Shown: positions 1 to 7,517 of the stretch, piece by piece | How positions within the stretch are numbered: position 1 is the first letter of the stretch | Layout of the letters: each line of letters opens with the position of its first letter | Assembly (NCBI GenBank): GCA_027596945.1 | Contig: JADGJH010001032.1 | Location: forward strand, 1-10,914 | Direction: 5' to 3' | DNA: 10,914 bases | From: Physocladia obscura | Taxonomy: Eukaryota; Chytridiomycota; Chytridiomycetes; Chytridiales; Chytriomycetaceae | The notes under the pieces: generated by a model | Database searches by the model: none | Seen by the model: the letters and a program-made list of their open reading frames with translations, nothing else | Told to the model about the DNA's origin: nothing | Program-made: the position numbers and the translations under genes

Positions 1-21
1 TTGTTGTTGTTGTTGTTGTTG
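1..21. repeat. (TTG)7 microsatellite at window edge
   Basis: Seven perfect TTG units start at the first base, followed by T-rich sequence to about position 40. The array may extend left beyond the window. It is complementary to the (CAA)5 run at 143-157, so the two could pair in single-stranded nucleic acid. Confidence 0.9.
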
Positions 22-124
22 TTTTGTTTTTTTTTTGTTTGGAACGAAGCATCATGAAATGTGATAGGTAAAGTTTTTGATTGGCCTTGTCTAATTTTTG
101 TGAAAAAACCTTAAAATTCAAAAC

Positions 125-160
125 ATGCTAAAGAAAACTAGACAACAACAACAACAATAG
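125..160 (+). other. Possible upstream ORF (11 codons) in the leader of gene A
   Basis: An ATG at 125 opens a frame of 11 codons ending in TAG at 158-160, eleven bases before the start codon of gene A. The last five codons are the CAA repeat at 143-157, so the peptide would end in five glutamines. If the transcript starts upstream of 125 this could dampen translation of gene A. The transcript start is unknown, so this may be chance. Confidence 0.3.
143..157 (+). repeat. (CAA)5 repeat just upstream of gene A start
   Basis: Five perfect CAA units end 14 bases before the ATG at 172. The run is antiparallel-complementary to the (TTG)7 at 1-21. CAA runs in a leader tend to be unstructured; whether it is transcribed is not shown. 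Confidence 0.85.
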
Positions 161-171
161 TTCTTGGCAAA

Positions 172-989
172 ATGAAACCAGCTAGTATCCTCTTAGCATT
201 TTCTGGAAACGTGTTTGCTGCTATTACAGCAGTGCATAATATTGCCGGGATAAAAGAAGGAAACGTAGTAAATATTGCCGTGTTGAACAACACGACAGCG
301 ACTGTTTCAACAAATACTGTGGCAACAACGGGAATAATTGCTATCGCAACGAGTTCTACTGCGAGTACTGGCGCTGGATCTACATCAGCGACCACACATG
401 TTTCTTCAACGGCCGCTTCAGGATCTGGCGTTTCCATTGCTGGAACGGGTGCCTATATTAGTATTATTCAGCCCGTACAAGGGCAAGTGCTGACGGTTGG
501 CAACAATTTTGTAAGATATCAATTTTTTTTTCTTAGTATCCAAAAAGTAACTAATAATTCCAAAAGCAAATAACGTGGAATATCGGAGGTACATTCGACG
601 CTATCTTCAACAACGGAAGTCTCTCCTTTGAAATCGATAATTTTGTCAACGTCAACAACGTGGCACTTGCAACCAATGGTGCCCTTTCTTTCACGACACA
701 GCCAGTTGTATCAGATTTACAAGTGCAAACAACCTTGCCAAATATTGCGTCAGGCAGCTCGTACACTGTCAGAGCAACGTATCGCGATTCTGAAAATGGA
801 AATAATTATATCTATTGGTTCAGCCCGACTTTTACCATTACCGGAGGTGGAACTACAACAGCTTCGACTGCTCATGTTTCGGCTAGTAGTAGCTCCAGCA
901 GCCTTGTTTTGTCGACTGCAGTTTCTAGCAGAAAAAAGCCGTCGATAAGCGTGGTTTTCATGGCGATTTCAACCCTCTGGCTGTTTTAA
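172..989 (+). CDS. Gene A: Kre9/Knh1-like Ser/Thr-rich GPI-anchored surface protein, cysteine-free
   Basis: Two exons, 172-510 and 567-989, joined across a 56-nt phase-0 intron (511-566: GTAAGA donor, CTAAT branch-like site near 551, AG at 565-566). The product is 253 aa. Residues 1 to about 16 form a signal peptide, followed by an Ala/Ser/Thr-rich spacer to about residue 92. A Kre9/Knh1-like domain covers about 95-205, recognisable from the IxxIxPxxG opening, the QITWN strand made by the splice, and the YxVRATYRDS...YWFSPTFTI ending. A Ser/Thr stalk and a hydrophobic tail ending WLF follow, as in a GPI signal. In yeast, Kre9/Knh1 proteins act in beta-1,6-glucan assembly; in filamentous fungi this domain occurs in many GPI wall proteins of unclear role. 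Unlike genes B to E it has no cysteine at all and lacks the second intron. The ATG was chosen because the signal peptide follows directly and the context is A-rich. Confidence 0.8.
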
Positions 990-1165
990 TATTTTAATAT
1001 TTTAATTTTTCGGTTCTTTTTCCTCTACTACTCAATGATATCCTTTCTATTTTAAAGTTTATTTGGTGCAAAACATGAAATGGAAATTGAGGCGTTGAAA
1101 AAGCAAATAAAAAATGATAAGCATAAATAGAAAGAAGATAAAGAAGAAAAAAAAAGAAAGAAAAC
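990..1165. other. Intergenic A-B: AT-rich 3' region and A-rich leader
   Basis: Just after the stop of gene A, ATTTTAAT is repeated in tandem (about 987-1006). Purine-rich, mainly A sequence (about 1125-1164) precedes the ATG of gene B. Short upstream ATGs occur at 1074 and 1114, the latter opening an out-of-frame ORF that overlaps the start of gene B. No RNA gene or repeat family was seen. Confidence 0.5.
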
Positions 1166-1916
1166 ATGTTTCTGACACAATTTTTCCTTGTGCCGTTTGC
1201 TTCTGTCGTCTATGCGCAGAGTTCTTCAGCTACAAGTTCAGCCGCAACTGCTGCAGTAACTGCCGCTGTATCAACTACTTCTGCATCATCTTCCTTGTCT
1301 GGCACCAACGTCTGTACAACTACTGCCGGAGGTGTTCAAATTGTTACATGTTTTTATCTTTAAAACTGGAAAGCTAATTACCAGACATTCATTTTAGGTT
1401 CAATTCAAATCATCACGCCGTTGAACGGCACAATTGAATCGTCATCGAGCAACATGACAATAACTTGGAACTTACTTGGTTCTGACACCACCTTCAATGC
1501 TGCTAGCATTTCTTTCGGGGTTGTTGTGAGTCAAGCGTTCGTTATTTCTCTCTTTTATAAACAATTGACTTTCTTAGGATGCGACCAACCCGAACTCCGC
1601 CACGCCAATTTCAAACTCTTACATTGTAAAGAATGTTAAAGTGACTGCAGGAACAGCCTCAGGACCCATTCCGTCATCACTGTCTGCTAATATTCCGTAC
1701 GGCGTGCGTTCGGAATACCTGGACGGAACTACATGGAGATACTGCTTTTCACCATCTTTTTACGTGACGAGCAGTAGTTCGAGCAGCTCTTCTGGATCTT
1801 CTGGCTCTTCTGGATTGACAACTACCATTACATCTACTGTAACGATCAACAAAAGCAGCGCGGAGAAGGTTTTCGCAGCAGTGTCTGTTTTGGTTTCTGT
1901 TATTGCTTTTGTTTGA
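1166..1916 (+). CDS. Gene B: Kre9/Knh1-like GPI-anchored surface protein, two-cysteine type
   Basis: Three exons, 1166-1331, 1398-1525 and 1578-1916, give 210 aa. Intron 1 (1332-1397, 66 nt, phase 1) has a weak GTGTTC donor. I chose it because the joined GG-SIQIITP sequence matches gene C; a donor at 1350 would add six residues. Intron 2 (1526-1577, 52 nt, phase 0) starts GTGAGT and ends TTAG. A signal peptide ends near A17, then comes an Ala/Ser/Thr spacer to residue 48. The Kre9/Knh1-like domain (about 57-161) carries ITWN, FGVV, YGVRSEYLDG and WRYCFSP. A poly-Ser stalk and a hydrophobic tail after SSAEK follow, fitting a GPI signal. The only cysteines in the mature protein are C50 and C154, so one disulfide could tie the N-terminal edge to the last strand. 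Gene C is the closest relative, with the same exon-2 length (128 nt). Confidence 0.85.
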
Positions 1917-2113
1917 AAACTAATAAATTCAGTTAATTTTATTTTCTTTCAGTAAAAGAAAAGAAACACGGTAACGAAATACGGAGATATTAACAAAAAG
2001 TTTTGCAAGTTTTGGGAGCCGTGAAAATTTTACCCTTTTTTTTTTTTTTTTTTTTGATTCTAAACAAGAAACAAGATTCGCAGAAACAAAAAGGGAAAAA
2101 AACTATTCCAAAA
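1917..2113. other. Intergenic B-C with T20 tract
   Basis: AATAAA lies a few bases after the stop of gene B (about 1921-1926), a likely poly(A) signal. An uninterrupted T20 run at 2036-2055 sits about 60 bases upstream of the gene C start; such poly(dA:dT) tracts commonly disfavour nucleosomes in fungal promoters. An open frame through this tract into gene C lacks an ATG before 2114. Confidence 0.5.
2036..2055 (+). repeat. T20 homopolymer upstream of gene C
   Basis: Twenty consecutive T residues lie in the presumed promoter of gene C. Run length in the assembly may be affected by sequencing error. Confidence 0.9.
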
Positions 2114-2910
2114 ATGATTGGCGTTGTTTCTCTTGTTGCCTTTGCAGTTTCGGCGTTTGCCCAAAACTCAACAGATGCTGTCTCTTCCACTGGCACCACT
2201 GTTGTCACTACTACCACTGCAACTGCAACCAGTGCCGCCACTACGGCAGGAACTAGTGCCTCTTCAACCTCAACAGTCAAGTCCGGTGACGTGTGTACCA
2301 CGTCCGACGGCGGTAACTATTGCTTTTACCGCTTATCTTACGCAAATGTATTAATCACTCCATACAATGTATGCATGACCAATAGGCAGTATCTCAATCA
2401 TCACGCCTCTCCTTAACGAGGTTGAAACGGCTGGCGGCTCGCTATCGATTACCTGGAGTGTTCTTGGTTACGACTACACATTTGACAGCTCAAAAATCTC
2501 GTTTGGGGTTGTGGTAAAGAACTATTTTTCTTTTCTTTTTTTGAGTGCTTCCGCTCCGGCGCCTTTTTTCATCAATTCCAATAATTGCGATTTAGGATGC
2601 AACCAACCCCGATGACGCTATTCCAATCGCAAACTCGTACATTGTGCAGAACGTCACAGTCTCCGATGGCAGTGCAAAAGGCCCCGTTCCATCTGTGCTT
2701 GTATCGGGAAAATCGTATGGCGTGCGCTCAGAGTATCTCGACGGATCTACGTGGCGCTACTGCTATTCACCAGTATTCACTGTCGCTGGCGGATCTGTCG
2801 CTTCGTCTACGACAAAGACAGCTGCGACCGCTAGTACCATTTCTAGCAGCGCTCAAAGTGTTGCTGGAATTGCCATTGCTGTCTCGGCCGTTGCTGCTTT
2901 GTTGTTCTAA
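2114..2910 (+). CDS. Gene C: Kre9/Knh1-like GPI-anchored surface protein, two-cysteine type
   Basis: Three exons, 2114-2312, 2386-2513 and 2596-2910, give 213 aa. Intron 1 (2313-2385, 73 nt, phase 1) starts GTAACT; intron 2 (2514-2595, 82 nt, phase 0) starts GTAAAG and ends TTTAG. The signal peptide ends near residue 16 (SAFAQ). A Ser/Thr-rich spacer (17-57) includes an NST sequon. The domain spans about 68-172, with SITW, FGVV, DATNP, YGVRSEYLDG and WRYCYSP. The tail after SSAQS is Ala/Val-rich and ends ALLF, fitting a GPI signal. C61 and C165 are the only cysteines and match C50 and C154 of gene B. Both introns fall at the same sites and phases as in gene B and exon 2 is again 128 nt, so the two are a recent tandem pair. 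Upstream in-frame sequence has no ATG, which fixes the start at 2114. Confidence 0.87.
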
Positions 2911-3252
2911 GGCGTCTTTATTACGTTGAAATTTTTTTTTGGTTTCGCAATCATTTGCATCTGTTTTTTTCCTGTTTGTGAGGAGCCTCATTTCAATAGA
3001 ATTTTTTTCGACGAAAATTTTTAATGCTCAAGCGCCGAAGAGGAGTTTGTTATGGTCGTTATAACGATCAGCTGAAGAATGATTCCAACTTCCAAAAATT
3101 ATCAATTACATCGTATGTTTCCATCTATGTCGCAGTCTGTTTATCGCAATGCGTAATATTGGAAAGAATCAACTTGCCAGATTTTGTGAGATTTTGTTTC
3201 AAACCGAATTTGTAAACATTTCATGAGAACAAAAAAAGAAACAAAACACAAA
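2911..3252. other. Intergenic C-D (about 340 bp), no supported gene
   Basis: This is the longest gap in the cluster. It is AT-rich with short T runs. A 63-codon open frame at 3024-3215 has no signal peptide, no resemblance to its neighbours and no splice partner. I see no tRNA, repeat family or clear remnant of a surface gene here. An ATG at 3223 is in frame with gene D, ten codons upstream of the start I prefer. Confidence 0.5.
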
Positions 3253-3940
3253 ATGCAGTTCAAAACGTTTGTTGCTGTTGCCTTTGCATCCCTTGCTAGC
3301 GCCTGTACTACTGAATCAGAAGCTGGATCAACTTGCGTAACCTCCGGCGGTGCTTGGCTGTACATCTTATCGCCATACGCCAACACAACATACGACGCTG
3401 GAAGTACAATTGTAAGTATCAGTTATATCTGGTGATATTTTTAATCTGAAACATTAATACTTAGAATCTTCAATGGGATTTCTGTGGTACTGACGCTGCT
3501 TTCTCCAACGCTACCGTCATTTTCTCCCTTGTTGTGAGTCAGCAGACGAAACCCTTGTTCATAAACAAACCTTTTCTCGAAAATTTCATTGAAGTAAAAA
3601 CAACTGAATAAAGGATGCCTCGAACCCGAACGACGCTGTGGATATCTCCAACGGCGGCATTAGTTTCGCGACCCCCAGCACTTGGGGATCTGGGCAAGCA
3701 ACGGGAACCATCCCTGCTGGTGTGTCTGGTTCCAAGATTTCCGTGAAGTCTACCTATCATGATTCAACCAAGTTCGATTTCTGCTTCGGAAACGTTTTTA
3801 CTATTGTTTCTAGCTCCGGATCGTCACCATCGTCTTCTTCCTCATCAAGTTCTACTTCAACGACCGCCGCGAAGTCTTCTGCCCAGAGTATGGCTGCTGC
3901 CGGTGCAGCCGTTGCTGTTGTTGCTGCCCTAATGCTTTAA
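3253..3940 (+). CDS. Gene D: Kre9/Knh1-like GPI-anchored surface protein, four-cysteine type
   Basis: Three exons, 3253-3411, 3465-3533 and 3614-3940, give 184 aa. Intron 1 (3412-3464, 53 nt) starts GTAAGT and ends TTAG. Intron 2 (3534-3613, 80 nt) starts GTGAGT and ends AAAG. Both are phase 0. The signal peptide ends at A17. There is no long Ser/Thr spacer: the domain starts almost at once with STCVTSGG (about 26-33) and runs to about 140, with WDFCGTD after the first intron and FDFCFGNVFTI at the end. A Ser-rich stalk follows, then a hydrophobic tail after KSSAQS, fitting a GPI signal. Mature cysteines are C18, C28, C60 and C133, enough for two disulfides. Exon 1 (159 nt) and exon 2 (69 nt) have exactly the lengths seen in gene E. 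The ATG at 3253 is preferred over 3223 because it lines up with gene E and gives a compact signal peptide. Confidence 0.85.
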
Positions 3941-4190
3941 TTTCGACTCTGAAGCCGTGAGGGGAAAACTTTTTCATTAAAATCTCATTTCAGTTTGGAA
4001 AAAGACAACAAAAACAACAAACTTGAATAATAAATTCTGCTTGAAATATTTACTGCAGTATGTGTCCATAATTTTTTTTTCAAATTTTTTTTTTTTTTTG
4101 ACTGCCAAGACTGAATTTGGAATCTCAGCCAAGACTTGAATTGATAAAATTTGGCATGTGCATATTTTGTCCGTTGCATCTATTTTAAAA
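3941..4190. other. Intergenic D-E with paired T tracts
   Basis: AT-rich spacer with T9 at 4072-4080 and T15 at 4085-4099, separated by CAAA. These poly-T runs lie about 90-120 bases before gene E, as the T20 run does for gene C. A short out-of-frame ATG frame (4156-4188) ends two bases before the gene E start. No other feature was seen. Confidence 0.5.
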
Positions 4191-4880
4191 ATGCAAATCT
4201 TCAAGACAATTATTACACTTGGAATTGCCACCGTTGCCAATGCCGACTGCAGCGCTTCTGCAGGATCAACTTGTACAACCTCAGGTGGAGGCTGGCTTGT
4301 GATTATTTCTCCATTCGCCAACGCGAGTTACACCAGTGGAGGAGCAATTGTAATGGAAGATATAAAAATATGTGGCAATACTGATACCACATTCCATCGT
4401 ACAGGACCTCACATGGGATGTTTGTGGTAATGATACCACGTTTAATGCGGCATCTGTCAGTTTTGAGATCGCAGTGAGTTCATTTTAATTTTATTTGGAG
4501 TAAAACCGACAGCCAAGGAGTGTAATTATATAAAAACAAAAATAAAAACAAAATAAAACCAGAGTGCTGCCGACACAAATAACATTGTGTCCATTACTGA
4601 CGGCTCGTTGGGTTCTGCAACCGTCAAAGTTGGCGAGCTTTCTACGACGGTGCCGACCGCAATTTCAGACAGCACAACGTACACCATCAAATCGTCATAC
4701 CACGATAGCACCAGCAGCAAGTGGATATACTGCTTTGGAAATATTTTTGCCGTAACAGGTGCCTCAGCATCATCGTCTTCTTCCTCATCTTCTTCCTCTA
4801 CTGTTGTCGCTTCTTCTGCTTCGGACATTATTTCTGTTGCTATTGGCGCCGTTGTTTTGGCTGCTACGCTTGCCTTCTGA
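4191..4880 (+). CDS. Gene E: Kre9/Knh1-like GPI-anchored surface protein, four-cysteine type
   Basis: Three exons, 4191-4349, 4405-4473 and 4563-4880, give 181 aa. Intron 1 (4350-4404, 55 nt) starts GTAATG and ends ACAG. Intron 2 (4474-4562, 89 nt) starts GTGAGT and ends CCAG. Both are phase 0. The signal peptide ends near A18. The domain (about 26-140) shows STCTTSGG, LTWDVCGND, and WIYCFGNIFAV. A run of ten serines forms the stalk, and a hydrophobic tail after ASSASD ends AF, fitting a GPI signal. C28, C60 and C133 sit at exactly the residue numbers used in gene D; C20 is the counterpart of C18. Together with equal exon 1 and exon 2 lengths, this marks D and E as a tandem duplicate pair. 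The start codon follows the same MQ(I)FKT pattern as gene D. The expected role is cell-wall structure or surface exposure; no catalytic residues are visible. Confidence 0.85.
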
Positions 4881-5016
4881 TTTTTCTTCTCTTTTCTCTT
4901 TTTATGAAAAAAAATTCGTGATCTTTGGGAAAAAAACAATATAAAATCTGCTCATTATAATTAATTAATGAAAAAAAAAATTGAAAAAATAAAGGAACCT
5001 CATCTCAACACAAAAC
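4881..5016. other. Intergenic E-F, A-rich leader
   Basis: Very AT-rich spacer. An A-rich stretch (about 4968-4993, with A10 near 4971-4980) precedes the gene F start. No gene or structured RNA was seen. Confidence 0.45.
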
Positions 5017-5840
5017 ATGCACACAACAATCCTTGCTGTCGCAACGAAAATTATTATCGGCGCTATGATTCTCACGAGAAGCGTGTCTGGCCAGGACACC
5101 CCACAGCAAAGCTCATTCATCACCTCCGTCCAGACAGCCATCAACACTCTCCCAAAGTGTGTGTTCAACTGCTTTGATGACAATGTAAGTTTTCTTTGTC
5201 CATATCCCGAGCCGAGTCATCCCATCTGGAATGCTTTTCCTTTTTTTTTTTTGAACAGCTATTTTCCAGTTCGATTCACTCAACATGCTTGGCGTGATTC
5301 AAGATGTGTGCGACAACCCAACGGCTTCTGCTTCTACTTTGATCTCATGCTCTACTGAAAAATGTTCTGCTGCGAACGCTACGGCTGCAACCACGTTTGT
5401 ATGTTCAAAACTGTTGTTTGCTTGTTTTTTTTTTGTGTTCTATTTTTAAATACTTCGTGAAATTTATGTTGCTTCTATCCATAATGTTACTTATTCTGAA
5501 ACAGGCGAATACGTTTCCGTCGATTTGTTCTACGTATGCAACTCTTTTCCCTTCTTCGACGGCTTTGAGTGCGTCCTCCCAAGCTACTTCGGCGCCAGGA
5601 ACGTCTGTTTCCACAACAGAGACAGCAACAACAGCAACTACTAGCGGTGACTTCGTAGATGGCGGTGGTGATTCTAGTTCCTCCTTGACCAGTGCTACTG
5701 CTGCTACGAGTTTGTCCGCGACTGCGAGTGTGGCGACGTCCTTTTCTAGTTCTAGTCAGAGTCCAAGTATTGCGGCCTCTTTTGGATTTAAAAACTCTGC
5801 CGCTGCTGTTCTTCCACTTCTCTTTAGTTTAGCTATTTAA
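5017..5840 (+). CDS. Gene F: CFEM-like GPI-anchored surface protein with six cysteines
   Basis: Three exons, 5017-5184, 5270-5398 and 5505-5840, give 210 aa. Intron 1 (5185-5269, 85 nt) starts GTAAGT; intron 2 (5399-5504, 106 nt) starts GTATGT and ends ACAG. Both are phase 0. The signal peptide runs to about residue 25. A CFEM-like region follows: LPKC48-x3-C52, DVC70, SC83-x4-C88 and IC107. A Ser/Thr/Ala-rich region (about 115-188) leads to a hydrophobic tail ending in LFSLAI, fitting a GPI signal. The spacing matches cysteines 1, 2, 5, 6, 7 and 8 of the CFEM pattern; the usual third and fourth are absent, with D68 where the fourth is expected. CFEM proteins in Candida bind haem and others act at host or wall surfaces; whether this one binds haem is unknown. 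It is not a member of the A to E family by sequence, but shares their architecture and orientation. Another cysteine-rich fold cannot be excluded. Confidence 0.6.
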
Positions 5841-5934
5841 TACTTCCTAAATTTTTACCTCGTTAAAAAATAATTTAAAAAAATAAAAAATAGTTTTTCT
5901 TTTGTTATTTATTGGTATTTAAGTCCATCCCATT
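5841..5934. terminator. Convergent 3' ends of genes F (+) and G (-)
   Basis: Only 94 bp separate the two stop codons. The region is extremely A/T-rich. AATAAA on the + strand lies at 5882-5887, and its complement TTTATT at 5908-5913 gives AATAAA on the - strand. The signals are interleaved so that the two 3' UTRs could overlap. Cleavage sites are not visible in sequence. Confidence 0.5.
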
Positions 5935-7420
5935 TTAATGAAAGTATTTCCCATCTTTCATACCAGGAGGTACAACCACACACATTGACCATCCAGTTGA
6001 CGGATGGTCATCCCAAAAAGATTCTAACACGGGTGCTAATGAGTCTTTTAAATGCGCTGTCACTTGTTCTCTTGTTGATCCGGCTTCCAAAGATTTCACA
6101 ATCCGTGCGTATGTTCCCTGAAGAAAAAGAAAAGAAAAGAAGAAAAAAAAACGTTAAACAATATTTAGTAAAATTCAAACATTTTCTGGACTGTGGCCAC
6201 ATAGATATATTGTCGACGTGAAAGAGACAACCACATCCAATGTTGTGCAAATTAACGGATTCAACCAATTTCCAAATAAAGGAATAAGTCCAATCTGTGC
6301 GGTTGAAAGAGCAGACACTGCAGCATTTCTAGACAATAAGCGATCTGTCAGCTTGTATTCCGAAAACGGATTTCGCAAAACAGAATCTGCAGCACTCAAT
6401 ATTTCTTCGGGCATTTTGACCAATTTTTTCCCAATCTCGCTCAGATTTTCGCACTGCTGAATGTAGTGCTCGTAAATTCTTACGCGCCGATGCTCTTCAC
6501 CAGACATATCTAAGCTGATTACTGGTCCACCAACAGTCATGACATGCACAGTGCATATGTTTTCATTCAGTATCACTTGACTCATTTTCCATGCTGGTAT
6601 CGTAGCAGTTTCGGATGAGTCCGACCAGGGTCCAGCAGATTCACTGTCACCAGGTTCTGTTTGAAAAAAATTTTAACAAAAAGGGAGAACAAGAAAAAAA
6701 TAACAGGCACACACACAAACCTGATATTCTAATTTTCCGATCTAAAGAAATAAATCTTTTGAATGTATTTTTCAATGTTCCAGCGGCAGATCTGAAATCA
6801 GCAACAGAACGTGATAAGCTTTGGACATTACTGTTTGATTTGCTAATATTCCCATCTGAAGCAGATAACGTGACGCAACTGGTCGAACTTAACGTGTCGC
6901 TTTGGCCGGTTAAATCAACTGGCCTACTATTTATTGAAGAAGATATACTTGATTTTTGACTAAGCTGAGCGTTCTGGACAAAAAGATGCGAATCACTAAA
7001 TTTTTGTGTTTCCGGTTTTGAAATCACATCTTCCTCGCTGTTCTGTCTTGAGCTGCTCTGGCTGTACTTAGAAAGACGACGGCTCAATTCAGACGATGGC
7101 CGAAAAACGCGCGATTTGCTGTCGTTTGATTTTTTACGCTGAATGTTTGGTTTTCACTGAACTCGCTGTTCGAGATAAAAAGTATTTATAGGGGTATGGT
7201 CAACCTTTGCCGTGTTGAAAAGTTCGCAATAGCTTATCGGTGACGCGGCGGGTTCAAAGGCTTCTGAATCGGTGGAATGTCGGAGCAAGTAACTCCCAGG
7301 AATATTATCTTTCTCTTGGTACATGAGATCTGGTAAAGATGTAGTTGCTCCGTGTTTCTGATTGTTTGATGACGACTTCTTTCCAAACAGTTTCTGGAAT
7401 GGGGCGGCGAAAGATTTCAT
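5935..7420 (-). CDS. Gene G: unrecognised protein, tandem paralogue of gene H
   Basis: Modelled as four exons on the - strand: 7420-7205, 7138-6721, 6656-6181 and 6117-5935, giving 430 aa. Intron 2 (6657-6720, phase 1, GTTTGT donor) and intron 3 (6118-6180, phase 0, GTTTGA donor) are at the same sites and phases as both introns of gene H. Intron 1 (7139-7204) is inferred only to remove an in-frame TGA and has a weak GTTGAC donor. The protein starts with a hydrophobic/basic segment (MKSFAAPFQKLFGKK), then a Ser/Asn/Gln-rich, probably disordered region to about residue 180, then a conserved region of about 235 residues. That region holds a helix-like stretch before the phase-1 intron, the EPGxSES..GPW motif, HVMTVG, GEEHRRVRIYEH, SEYKLTDRLLS, PLFGNWLNPL, and the closing GWSMCVVVPPG...YFH at the C-terminus. 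I do not recognise a known family. No signal peptide or transmembrane segment is evident, suggesting a cytoplasmic or membrane-peripheral protein. Confidence 0.7.
7139..7204 (-). other. Inferred weak intron (or nonsense mutation) in gene G
   Basis: The frame from ATG 7420 and the frame entering the conserved exon are the same, interrupted by a single TGA at 7154-7156. A 66-nt segment beginning GTTGAC and ending ATTCAG, a multiple of three in phase 0, would remove it and keep the frame. The acceptor looks good; the donor is poor. TATAAATA occurs inside it on the - strand, but no ATG follows in the next exon before the conserved core, so a downstream start is unlikely. Confidence 0.45.
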
Positions 7421-7517
7421 TTCTGGGTGATTCTCTTATTGGGTTTCTGGATGCGTTTCTAAAAATCTGGGTATTTTGGTAAATCTCTTTCTGAAAAAAA
7501 CCCATTGAAAAAGATTT
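7421..7517. other. Short spacer between genes H and G
   Basis: Ninety-seven bases separate the stop of gene H from the start of gene G on the same strand. It must hold both the 3' end of H and the promoter or leader of G. AATAAG, a variant poly(A) signal, occurs on the - strand near 7435-7440. No conventional TATA element was found here. Confidence 0.4.

Noticed and set aside
1..40. Simple repeats as part of a CRISPR array or telomere
   Set aside because: A trinucleotide array without spacers is a plain microsatellite, and TTG does not resemble a known fungal telomere unit.
138..437. 99-codon - strand frame antisense to exon 1 of gene A
   Set aside because: Its Val/Ala/Thr-rich composition is the mirror of the Ser/Thr-rich spacer of gene A, so it is a shadow frame.
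3024..3215. 63-codon + strand open frame between genes C and D
   Set aside because: No signal peptide, family resemblance or supporting splice sites; length is within chance expectation for this base composition.
6615..6959. 114-codon + strand frame opposite gene G
   Set aside because: It is antisense to the conserved G exon and its intron, and shows no independent coding signal.
7154..7156. Alternative genetic code reading TGA as an amino acid
   Set aside because: Genes B, E and H all end at TGA at positions agreed by paralogues or by complete tails, so TGA works as stop here.
7305..7505. 66-codon - strand frame overlapping the start of gene G
   Set aside because: It is out of frame with gene G, ends inside it and shows no similarity to gene H; the start of G is better supported.
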